DNA of 64,000 nucleotides, taken from assembly GCF_001719065.1 (NCBI RefSeq), contig NZ_LWAF01000008.1:1-64000 (forward strand), written 5' to 3'. The notes below the pieces were generated by a model. That model was not told where the DNA came from. It worked only from the letters and a program-made list of their open reading frames with translations, and made no database searches. Position numbers and translations under genes: made by a program. Shown in pieces: positions 10,225 through 17,292 of this stretch. The first letter of the stretch is position 1. Each line of letters begins with the position of its first letter. The DNA is from Fervidobacterium thailandense (GTDB taxonomy: Bacteria > Thermotogota > Thermotogae > Thermotogales > Fervidobacteriaceae).

Positions 10225-10299
10225 GGTAGTTGATAAAACCAACAGGAAACACCGAGGTTTGTATGTTTGCTCAAGCTGTGGGATGGTCTTAAACGCAGA

Positions 10300-10470
10300 T
10301 GTAAACGGAGCGGTGAACACCCTCAAGGAGGTATCTCCGAGATCCCAAAAGGGGATAGGAGTAGGGGCCTTGGCCAGCCCGGTGCGGTTAAGGTTAGTAA
10401 GCTAACATACCGCACGAAGAATCCTCGCACTTTAGTGCGGGGAGTAGGTCAACGAAACTCCAGCTTACAA
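10300..10470 (+). ncRNA. Candidate TnpB guide (omega/re) RNA, copy A
   Basis: TnpB guide RNAs overlap the 3' end of tnpB, run through the right-end hairpin and take their guide from DNA just beyond the element. Here the scaffold would span the tnpB tail and the hairpin at 10423-10442, and the guide would begin at 10453 (CGAAACTCCAGCTTAC). The limits are estimates. No expression signal was identified. Confidence 0.3.
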
Positions 10471-10653
10471 ACCAAAGCTGAGATCAAGGGGAAAGATAGT
10501 CCGGTCACTCAGAGCTAAAACAAAGATTTCGACTACTATACCTTTCAAAGCCTTTCAGAACGCGCCCTTGCGCCTAATTTTGCGTCACGCTTCGTACGAA
10601 ATGGTGAATGTGTATGTTATAATTTTCTTTACCAAGCTTAAGGAGGACAAAAG

Positions 10654-11571
10654 ATGCGTTTTTCGAGGAATGCCACAAAAAAATTTGCCCTTAAAATCCT
10701 TTTACTCATTGCAGCGGTTGTTCTTGGTTTTTGGAACGCTGTGCTAACTCTACTTGTAATCTTTATATTCAACATTCCGCTTATCCGAAAGGCCGTCTTT
10801 GGGAAACTTCCAACGGATCCAGGCCGCAAAGGTTATGCGCGTTCAGAAACTCACGAATATATCACCGGCCGTTTCATCGATATCTACTACCCAGACTGTT
10901 ACAGTCACGCAAAAGGTGTAGTCATGTTTGCACACGGAGGAGGGTGGATCTCCGGATACAAACGACAACCAAATAATATGTCCTGGTACCGTTTTCTATT
11001 ATCTCAGGGATTCATCGTTGCGTCGATCGAATACTCAAGGGGTTACAAGGCTGGAATAGAGCTGCTAATCTCGGAACTCGAAAGTGCGATAAAGTTTCTG
11101 AACGGGAAGTTCCAGACGAAAATATCATTGATGGGACTATCCGCCGGTGGGCACCTGGCACTTTTAACAGCGTCAAGAAATTATCAGCTTGTGAAAAACG
11201 TTATTTCCTACTATGCTCCATCGGACCTTTTGGACATCTGGGAATCCCCTTCGATTTTCGCGCGTATTGCGGCACTCGCAACCCTTAAACGCCTCCCGTC
11301 AAAAGATAAGAACATATACGCAAAATACTCACCTGTAAACAACGTCCACGGCAGTTTCCCTCCCACGTTACTGGTTCACGGTTTGAAAGACGATGTCGTA
11401 CCTTACATTTCTTCGGTGAAGATGTTCAAGAAGTTGAAGGAACAACGAGTGCACGTAAAATTACTTTTGCATCCGTCCGGTGGTCACGGTTTCGAGTTTG
11501 TTCAAAGGGATGGTCGCACGGTTGAAATACTCCAAAAGACGATCGCATTTTTGGAGGAGAAACTATGGTAA
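10654..11571 (+). CDS. Alpha/beta hydrolase (HSL/BD-FAE-type esterase), membrane-anchored
   Basis: A 305-residue serine hydrolase. Residues 10-45 are strongly hydrophobic and form one or two membrane segments, so the catalytic domain is probably tethered. HGGGW (94-98) is the oxyanion-hole motif of hormone-sensitive-lipase-like esterases. GLSAGG places the nucleophile at Ser163, HGLKDDVVP supplies the acid and SGGHGFE the His. These enzymes cleave small carboxylic esters; the substrate is unknown. An AAGGAGG site precedes the ATG and a TATAAT box lies near 10617-10622. It overlaps the next hydrolase gene by seven bases, implying translational coupling. Confidence 0.87.
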   Translation: MRFSRNATKKFALKILLLIAAVVLGFWNAVLTLLVIFIFNIPLIRKAVFGKLPTDPGRKGYARSETHEYITGRFIDIYYPDCYSHAKGVVMFAHGGGWISGYKRQPNNMSWYRFLLSQGFIVASIEYSRGYKAGIELLISELESAIKFLNGKFQTKISLMGLSAGGHLALLTASRNYQLVKNVISYYAPSDLLDIWESPSIFARIAALATLKRLPSKDKNIYAKYSPVNNVHGSFPPTLLVHGLKDDVVPYISSVKMFKKLKEQRVHVKLLLHPSGGHGFEFVQRDGRTVEILQKTIAFLEEKLW

Positions 11572-12572
11572 GTTTTGACTACACCGGTCAAATCACCGAC
11601 GTAACCGAAGGCTTCATCTTTAAGGCCAAGAGGTTTAGGGTGAAACTGGTCAAGTTCAGGTCACTGTACAGGGCTCCGGAGCGTGGTACAGAACACGTCG
11701 AGTACTACCTCTTTGACCCAAAAGAGGAGCCTGCTGGATTACTGTTTCTCCTACACGGCTTGGGAACAACAAACATACCCTTCATACTGTGGATGGCCAC
11801 ACATCTGGCCAACGCCGGGATTCGGGTAATCGTCCCCATCTTACCGGGAAACTTTACACGGGTTGCCCACGGTTCGGTAAGTGGTAAAGATTTTTTTGAT
11901 CCAGATCCAACTCGAGCCACGAAGTTCTGGGAACAATCGGTTGTAGATGTTCTTTCGATAATCGACCATTTGAAGATGACCTCTCAATGGCTCGATAACG
12001 CTTACATGTTCGGCTTTTGCCTGGGAGGAATGGTCGCGGTAATGATAAACGCCGTGAGAGATGTCTTCAAAAAGACGATCCTGATGACCGTGGGTGGCGA
12101 GATGGCCACACTGATGTGGCACTCTCCAACGCTTTCCTTCTTCAGAAGGAGCGTTGAAAAAATAAGAAAATCGGAACGGTTTAAGGAAGATCTTCACGAG
12201 GCTTCGGTGATGAAGGAGGTCTACGCAAAACAACTTGGAACCCTCAAAGAACACCACGATGTAAAATCGCTACAGGAAAGCGATATTCATCCCTATCTAA
12301 AGCTCGATCCTATTGCTTATGCAAAGTACGTTAACAGAGACAAGATCATTTTTGTCGAAGCGCTTTTTGACCGCGCACTCCCGCGAAGAAGTAGGAGGAT
12401 GTTGTGGGAGGCATTGGGAAAACCAAAAAGGTATATCATTCCAAGTGGCCATGTTACCTGGCTTCCGCTTCAATTCTTCGTCGCCAAATTCATCCTCAAG
12501 GTTATGGGTATAAAAGAACTAAAAAAGCACCTTGAGCTCATGAGGAAAATAGAGATAGAAGAGAAGAAGTGA
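11565..12572 (+). CDS. Alpha/beta hydrolase with cysteine at the nucleophile position
   Basis: A 335-residue predicted cytosolic alpha/beta hydrolase. The oxyanion strand reads LFLLHGLGTTNIPF, and the nucleophile elbow is GFCLGGM with Cys152 where Ser is usual, as in dienelactone hydrolases. The acid is probably the Asp in EALFDRALP and the His lies in IPSGHVTW. It is paralogous to the protein at 53894-54853: both carry the HG(L/I)Gxxx(I/V)P opening and the motif DPI(A/S)YAK(Y/F)VN. It overlaps the preceding esterase gene by seven bases. The substrate is unknown, and activity with Cys would need demonstration. Confidence 0.82.
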   Translation: MVSFDYTGQITDVTEGFIFKAKRFRVKLVKFRSLYRAPERGTEHVEYYLFDPKEEPAGLLFLLHGLGTTNIPFILWMATHLANAGIRVIVPILPGNFTRVAHGSVSGKDFFDPDPTRATKFWEQSVVDVLSIIDHLKMTSQWLDNAYMFGFCLGGMVAVMINAVRDVFKKTILMTVGGEMATLMWHSPTLSFFRRSVEKIRKSERFKEDLHEASVMKEVYAKQLGTLKEHHDVKSLQESDIHPYLKLDPIAYAKYVNRDKIIFVEALFDRALPRRSRRMLWEALGKPKRYIIPSGHVTWLPLQFFVAKFILKVMGIKELKKHLELMRKIEIEEKK

Positions 12573-12582
12573 ACTAACGTTT

Positions 12583-12954
12583 TCACTGTTTTCTCAGAAC
12601 TGTTCTCGTTGCAACGATATCCGCACCAGTGCCGAGTATATCCTTAACCAGGACATCTCCCATGGAGACCGGTGCTTCAACTTTGATCGTTTTCAGCAAA
12701 TCCATCATCTGGAACAGCAGCTTTTTAGGTACCGGTTTATTCGTCTTAACCGACACAAGCTCCATCTCACCATTCTCCACCAAAACACTTGTTGTTAGAA
12801 TTCTCTGAGGATCTATCATCTCCTGACGTCCGTATTCGACACCTCTTTGACACTTATGTCCACTCACCGATACATGACCGTCCTCATCGAGAAACACCTC
12901 GAGCCTACACCCCACCGGGCACATGATACAGACCATTTGATCAGTTTTTATCAT
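12583..12954 (-). CDS. DUF1667 cysteine-rich protein
   Basis: A 123-residue small cytosolic protein matching the DUF1667 family. Residues 9-16 give CIMCPVGC and a fourth Cys sits in GHKCQRG near residue 34, a CxxCxxxC...C set that could bind an Fe-S cluster or zinc. The C-terminal half (GTGADIVATRTVLRKQ) is also typical. In other bacteria this family usually lies beside glycerol-3-phosphate dehydrogenase and an FAD oxidoreductase. Here it is alone, between hydrolases and an RNase H gene. An AGGAGGTG site precedes the ATG. It converges on the hydrolase gene with a 10-base gap. Confidence 0.85.
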   Translation of the reverse strand: MIKTDQMVCIMCPVGCRLEVFLDEDGHVSVSGHKCQRGVEYGRQEMIDPQRILTTSVLVENGEMELVSVKTNKPVPKKLLFQMMDLLKTIKVEAPVSMGDVLVKDILGTGADIVATRTVLRKQ

Positions 12955-13432
12955 CAGAACACCTCCTGAGGTTCCGATCTTTGATTGTCATACTGCTAAT
13001 AATCGTTCATTAGAAATTATAGCATGCTTCTCAAAATTTCCGGCACCGAATTTTGAGACCGTTGACTGATTATTAATTATTGACTTGACGTCGTTTTTGT
13101 GGTTGATTAAAATAGTTTCCGGTTGAGAAAGTTCTTCAATACTGCCTTCCCTTGAAATACGTTTTATCTCCATATCGACTATTTCTTTGAGTAGGATACA
13201 TGTAAAAAACAATTTGAACATGCGAAACGGCTAAATTAACGCAAAGAGTTCAAAACGCATAACTCAAAACTACATTATTAAACGATGAAGAGCAACCAAA
13301 AATGCCATTGAGTAGGGTGTTTTGAATAATCTCAACAACGTCCGCAAAAAGTTCCGAACTTGCTTAAGTTACCAGGTTCGAATAAGTACATCTGATAGTT
13401 TATTACCTTAATCAAATCATGGGGGACTATGT
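12955..13432. other. AT-rich intergenic stretch
   Basis: No convincing gene. A 77-codon minus-strand frame (12988-13221) has no ribosome site and an unconvincing composition. An inverted repeat pairs CTCAAAATT (13030-13038) with AATTTTGAG (13049-13057) without a T-run, so it may be an operator or chance. The right end carries the GGGGGA ribosome site (13421-13426) of the RNase H gene. Confidence 0.4.
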
Positions 13433-14572
13433 ATGCTGAAAGTTTTTACGGATGGGAGCTTTAAGAACGGTTATTGTGGTGCAGCTTATATGATAACTGA
13501 CAACGGCGTAGAAGTTGCATTGCAAGTCCAGGTTTGGAAATCAAAAACTAAGTTGCGAAATGTTGAAGCTGAAATCTCGGCTGCAGTGTTTGCTTTTGAA
13601 GAACTTGTCAAAATGTACGGTACCTTGAAAAACGAAGTGGTCGTTGTGGTCCATGATCTCTTCTCTTTAAAGGATCATTTGCAAAACGAAAGTGCTTCGG
13701 GAACTCAATCTCAAAAGGAACTTACTGAATCCGAGAACGAGTTCATATCTCAAATGAGCAAGAGATTCCTGGAAGCAGTGCGACACCTTGAATGTCAACT
13801 TTCTTTTGAAAAAGTTAGAGGTCATAGCCACGTAGTACACAGCAAAGTCGATTTTGCTCTTTCGACTGTAATGGCCAGACGATTATTAATAGAAAGCACA
13901 AACCGTTGCAACGAAAGCTTGGAGAAAAATTCCGAAACTTTCCCGGGAAATCCAAAACAGCGGAGTCGTGTCTTTGTCGATCCAAAGCGTTATTCTGAGT
14001 ACGAATATAATTACATGGGTTTTGTGCTAAATACTTTGAAAAAACTTAAGACACCTGTAACGATTACTGAGCTAAAGCAAAAACTGCTTGAGAAAAACCC
14101 GTATCTACAGGACAAATCAAAGAATAAAAGGGATATCGAGACCCTCATATTTGACATGGTAAGTGAGGGATTTCTCAAACTAAACGAGCATGGATTTCTC
14201 GAATACAAACCCATTAAACTTGCTTACATAAAAACGGAACCTTTTCCGAGAAAATCAAAACGAGTTGTAGAAAAAGCAAAAAGTTCTTTCAACGAGTCTT
14301 TACTGCACTCTAAATACGTGCAAGATTATGTCAGGTTTCTCCAAAAGTTCATTCAATCCATGGGACGCCCCGTCAGTTACGAAGAAATTGTAAGTTACAT
14401 CGAAACAAGGAAAAATCCGTGGAGGCCTGAAAAATTCAACAACACTAGTTTAGAAGAGCTGCTTGAATTCATGGTTTCGTTAGGAAAAATCGAACGAGAC
14501 GAGGTTGGAAGGTATTACGCTATTTCGTTAGGTGTTCGTCTAAAGCTTTCGCAAAACGAATTGCAACAGTAA
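13433..14572 (+). CDS. RNase HI-type protein with two C-terminal winged-helix-like units
   Basis: A 379-residue protein whose first 155 residues form an RNase H fold. FTDGSF holds Asp7, NVEAEISAA holds Glu47, VVVHDLFS holds Asp75, VRGH holds His131 and KVDFAL holds Asp140. These match the DEDD active site and the loop His of E. coli RNase HI, so hydrolysis of RNA in RNA-DNA hybrids is plausible. After a linker, residues about 193-260 and 295-365 form two similar units (helix, (V/I)TxxELK or VSYEEIV helix, then a hairpin) that look like winged-helix nucleic-acid-binding domains. GGGGGA precedes the ATG. It stands alone just upstream of an IS605-family copy. I do not know this architecture. Confidence 0.75.
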   Translation: MLKVFTDGSFKNGYCGAAYMITDNGVEVALQVQVWKSKTKLRNVEAEISAAVFAFEELVKMYGTLKNEVVVVVHDLFSLKDHLQNESASGTQSQKELTESENEFISQMSKRFLEAVRHLECQLSFEKVRGHSHVVHSKVDFALSTVMARRLLIESTNRCNESLEKNSETFPGNPKQRSRVFVDPKRYSEYEYNYMGFVLNTLKKLKTPVTITELKQKLLEKNPYLQDKSKNKRDIETLIFDMVSEGFLKLNEHGFLEYKPIKLAYIKTEPFPRKSKRVVEKAKSSFNESLLHSKYVQDYVRFLQKFIQSMGRPVSYEEIVSYIETRKNPWRPEKFNNTSLEELLEFMVSLGKIERDEVGRYYAISLGVRLKLSQNELQQ

Positions 14573-14646
14573 AACTCGAATGTCCAAACTTGTTGTAAAA
14601 GTCAGTCACCACGAGACTTTGCGAAGTGATTCCAGATAAAGAACAA

Positions 14647-14673
14647 CGCCCCACATGGGGCGAATTTTTGTTT
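14647..14673 (+). terminator. Rho-independent terminator of the RNase H gene
   Basis: CGCCCC (14647-14652), a four-base loop and GGGGCG (14657-14662) are followed by AATTTTTGTTT. The T-run contains the TTAC target at which IS copy B is inserted. Confidence 0.8.
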
Positions 14674-14795
14674 ACAGAAATTTAAGGTTCTAAAGTTTCG
14701 CACTTCAGTGCGTGGATACAGAGCTTTGGTATTTTCATTTGGTATAACATAACCAAGCACCAGCGTTAATTAACAAACATAGAGGAACATCGCAC

Positions 14796-15187
14796 ATGGT
14801 AGAATTAAGTCCTCACGCCACGCAAAATTTTAAATCGCTTATCATTTTCTCAGGATTCCAAAGTATAGAAAGTACCTTTTAAATGCCTACGTTAAAACAG
14901 AACTCAGCAATATAATCAAAGAAATTGCCCAGCAATTTGGTTTTGAAATCTTAGCATCAGAAGTTATGCCAGACCATGTGCACTTGTTCCTTTCGGCACC
15001 TCCAAAGTACAGCCCTGCTGAGATTATAAAAATCGTCAAAGGAACTACTGCAAGAAAGCTCAGAACTAAATTCCCAACACTGCGCAATTCAAAACATTTG
15101 TGGACAGACTCTTATTTTGTTGCAACGCACGGTAACGTATCTGCTGAAACTATCAGGAGGTACATTGAAGAATGCCAGAATTTGTAA
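14796..15187 (+). pseudogene. tnpA: tnpA (Y1 HUH transposase) with a one-base deletion
   Basis: The IS200-type single-strand transposase. ATG 14796 gives MVELSPHATQNFK. One A is then missing at about 14832-14834, and the rest continues in another frame as IAYHFLRIPKYRKYLLNAY. The HUH motif is HVH in PDHVHLFLS and the catalytic Tyr is in TIRRYIEE. Adding one base would restore an about 130-residue protein of normal length. AGAGGA precedes the ATG. The TnpA frame ends inside the start of tnpB, as is common in this family. Confidence 0.85.
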
Positions 15188-16232
15188 CTAAGTGCTTTGT
15201 CTTAGACCTGTCAAGCAAAACAGATAAGAAGCTTGCTATAATTTTCGGACACCTAACATATTCAGCATCCAAGCTGTGGAATGTTGCTAACTACGTGGTA
15301 GAGAAGAACGGTGTTTCTATCTACGAACTCGAGCATAAGCTCAAAGATAACTTCTTTGCTCGTAACTTGCACTCTCAAAGTGCTCAAGCTGTCCTCCAGA
15401 AGCTTCAAGTTGCTTGGAAGAATACGTTCGATAAGCATACCAAACGTCCACGATATCAGCCCAAGAACGGGCATTTCCCAGTGACTTGAATTCGTTGGTC
15501 ACAAGCTCAGGTTGTCTCTCTCAAAGCAAACCAAGGACTACCTCAAATCAGCCCACGGAATCGAGTCCAAGTACGTATGGATAGAGTTGCCCAAAACTCT
15601 ATCGCTCGATTCAGTGAAGATTCAGCAAGTTGAACTTGTTCCGTATCAAGCTTTTGGACACATTTCTTATGCACTCAGGATAATCTACAGGGAACCTATC
15701 CAAGATCTCAAAGAGAGACTAAAAGCAGTGCCTGATAGACAAAACCTCAGGACTTCTAAGCGATTGCACAGACTCTATCGATACAGACAAAACTACGTTA
15801 ACAACTTCGTGCACAAAGCATCAAGGAGTATCGTCGATTACTGCGTTGAAAATGGTGTTTGAGTAATAGTTGTTGGCGAACTTAACCATGGGATAAACTA
15901 ACATCGATATCGGTAGCCACAACAACCAAAAGCTTCATCAGATGCCGTATGGCAAGTTCTTGCAAAAGCTAAAGTACAAAGCCAAAGCCTACGGTATTCA
16001 AGTCCTCCAAATTGATGAAGCATACACATCGCAGACGTGTTCGTGTTGTGGGGTAGTTGATAAAACCAACAGAAAATACCGAGGTCTGTATGTTATCTCA
16101 AGCTGTGGGATGGTCTTAAACGCAGATGTAAACGGAGCGATGAACATACTCAAGAAGGTATCTCCGAGATCCCCAAAGGGAATAGGAGTAGTGGCTTTGG
16201 CCAGCCCGGTGCGGTTAAGGTTAGTAAATTAA
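15172..16232 (+). pseudogene. tnpB: tnpB pseudogene, copy B
   Basis: Homologous to copy A but decayed differently. The first 105 codons are intact (15172-15489). A net 17-base loss follows GHFPVT and shifts frame. A deletion of over 100 bases after EPIQDLK removes the RuvC-I Asp motif, TGA at 15860-15862 replaces a Gly codon, and one extra base follows the GELNHG region. The tail retains CSCCG and NADVNGA, but one zinc-finger Cys (VCSSCG in copy A) is Ile. The protein cannot be functional. Since copy A and copy B have different lesions, both presumably decayed after insertion. Confidence 0.88.
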
Positions 16233-16295
16233 CATACCGCTCGGAGAATCCTCGCGCTTTAGTGCGGGGAGGAGGTCAATGATATTGGTAAAAGT
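16150..16295 (+). ncRNA. Candidate TnpB guide (omega/re) RNA, copy B
   Basis: The same layout as copy A: tnpB 3' end, right-end hairpin, then a guide taken from sequence beyond TCAA, here starting TGATATTGGTAAAAGT at 16280. It diverges from copy A exactly at the element end, which supports the boundary. The limits are estimates. Confidence 0.3.
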
Positions 16296-16324
16296 CCATC
16301 AGAATTTCACACTCTCCACAGTTG

Positions 16325-17269
16325 TTAATAGTTGCATTTAATTTCCATCCCACCTTCCCAAACCTCTCCCAGCACCTCACCATCTAAATTTGAAAGTAAA
16401 TCCAGTGAATGTTCTTTTTTTGTGATTAATAACATTCCGTATCCCATGTTAAACGTTTTCATAGCCTCCTCAACGGTTACGTATCGAAGAACCCATTGCA
16501 TGTAATCCGGTAACTTTCTTATTTCAACTTTCGCTCCCTTTCCCCGCAATACGCGCTTCAACGCCCTCAACAACCCTCCACCGGTAACATGGGCGAGCCC
16601 TTTTATTCTATCGAACATTTGAATCACTTCCGAGTAAATCCTCGTTCCCGCCAGTAAATCAAATGGAAGTTCGTCGGGTGATATATTCTCATCCTTCAGT
16701 ATTTTTCTTATCAACGACCAACCGTTTGAGTGAAAACCAGAGGCCGGTAATCCAATGATGATGTCCCCCGGTTCTATGGTATCGACCGGCAGCTTACGCT
16801 TGAGGATTCCCACACAAAATCCCGCAACGTCCCATTCACGTTCGCTGTAGATCGACGGAATTTCAGCTGTTTCACCCGCTACCAGCGCCATGCCAAGTTT
16901 TGCAAGCTCTTGCTGTAGAAATTCGATGAACTTGTAGTGTACTTGGTCTATGTGATGTACACCAAGATAGTCCACGAACGCCAAAGGTTGGCCCCCGACA
17001 CAAACGATGTCGTTGTAGTTCATAGCAATGAGATCTATTGCTGCCTCGCACAGTCTTCCAAGCTCAATTTCGAGAAGTAACTTAGAGCCTATCCCGTCCG
17101 CCGTTAAAACTATGGGAGGATTTGTAATATTGAGAATTGTTGCGTATCCGGTTGGTTCTTTAATGACCCACTCCGGTAGGAAGACCTCGGATTTTATAAA
17201 ATCGGTGAACTCATCGTTTCTTCCAACATCCACGCCAGAATCAGCGTAGGTGTACTTTTTATTATCCAT
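16325..17269 (-). CDS. purM: Phosphoribosylformylglycinamidine cyclo-ligase (AIR synthetase)
   Basis: PurM (314 residues) converts FGAM to AIR with ATP in purine synthesis. Recognisable blocks are YADSGVDVGRNDEF at the N-terminus, VLTADGIGSKLLLE, the MNYNDIVCVGGQPLAFVDYL motif, VAGETAEIPSIY, GDIIIGLPASGFHSNG and HVTGGGL. The N-terminus is short, as in T. maritima. It is the last gene of the purFNHDM cluster, 23 bases after purD. IS copy B ends only 45 bases downstream, so the insertion spared the coding region. Confidence 0.95.
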   Translation of the reverse strand: MDNKKYTYADSGVDVGRNDEFTDFIKSEVFLPEWVIKEPTGYATILNITNPPIVLTADGIGSKLLLEIELGRLCEAAIDLIAMNYNDIVCVGGQPLAFVDYLGVHHIDQVHYKFIEFLQQELAKLGMALVAGETAEIPSIYSEREWDVAGFCVGILKRKLPVDTIEPGDIIIGLPASGFHSNGWSLIRKILKDENISPDELPFDLLAGTRIYSEVIQMFDRIKGLAHVTGGGLLRALKRVLRGKGAKVEIRKLPDYMQWVLRYVTVEEAMKTFNMGYGMLLITKKEHSLDLLSNLDGEVLGEVWEGGMEIKCNY

Positions 17270-17292
17270 ATTGGATCCCTCCGCTCACTCAT

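Larger units (their letters stand above)
8744..10228 (-). mobile_element. IS110-family insertion inside tnpB
   Basis: The boundaries are deduced by comparing the interrupted tnpB with copy B. The tnpB sequence runs to GGTA at 8740-8743 and resumes from GGTA at 10225-10228, so about 1.485 kb was inserted and one GGTA is shared by both junctions, with no other target duplication. That is as expected for IS110 elements, which recombine at a short core. The transposase is on the minus strand. Non-coding flanks of about 170-185 bases lie on each side of it. There are no terminal inverted repeats of note, also typical of this family. Confidence 0.85.
7691..10405 (+). pseudogene. tnpB: tnpB (RNA-guided nuclease) pseudogene, copy A, interrupted by IS110
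   Basis: The gene encodes a TnpB-type RuvC nuclease in two exon-like pieces (7691-8743 and 10229-10405). The RuvC-I Asp motif LAIDLGVSNFATC is present. The usual RuvC-II Glu position reads VVGKLNHG, with a Glu later in QIDEAYTSQSCSC, as in TnpBs with a rearranged RuvC-II. The final Asp motif NADVNGA and zinc-finger cysteines (CSSCG) lie in the second piece. Three lesions are visible: a TAA after SAQVVL at 7924-7926 (copy B has CAG), a TGA at 8735-8737 replacing a zinc-finger Cys codon, and the IS110 insertion. The gene is therefore inactive. Confidence 0.88.
7586..10452 (+). mobile_element. IS200/IS605 (IS608-like) element, copy A, tnpB only
   Basis: A single-strand-transposing element recognised by comparison with the second copy at 14676-16279. 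The left boundary follows CTAC (7582-7585), a one-base variant of the IS608-type TTAC target. The right end is TCAA (10449-10452), also IS608-like. A right subterminal hairpin pairs CCTCGCACT (10423-10431) with AGTGCGGGG (10434-10442). No tnpA remains, only tnpB, and that is split by an IS110-family insertion at 8744-10228. Without the insertion the element would be about 1.38 kb. A -10-like TATAAT at 7661-7666 precedes tnpB. Confidence 0.85.
14676..16279 (+). mobile_element. IS200/IS605 (IS608-like) element, copy B
   Basis: A 1,604-base element with tnpA and tnpB in the same direction, overlapping by 16 bases. It lies exactly between TTAC (14672-14675) and a terminal TCAA (16276-16279), the left target and right end of IS608-type elements. 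The left subterminal hairpin pairs CGCACT (14699-14704) with AGTGCG (14707-14712). The right one lies at about 16251-16270. It is in the same orientation as copy A and highly similar through tnpB. Both genes are broken, so it is immobile unless complemented in trans. Confidence 0.9.

Noticed and set aside
12988-13221. 77-codon minus-strand frame
   Set aside because: There is no ribosome site for any start, an unconvincing composition and no recognisable family; it lies in an AT-rich gap.
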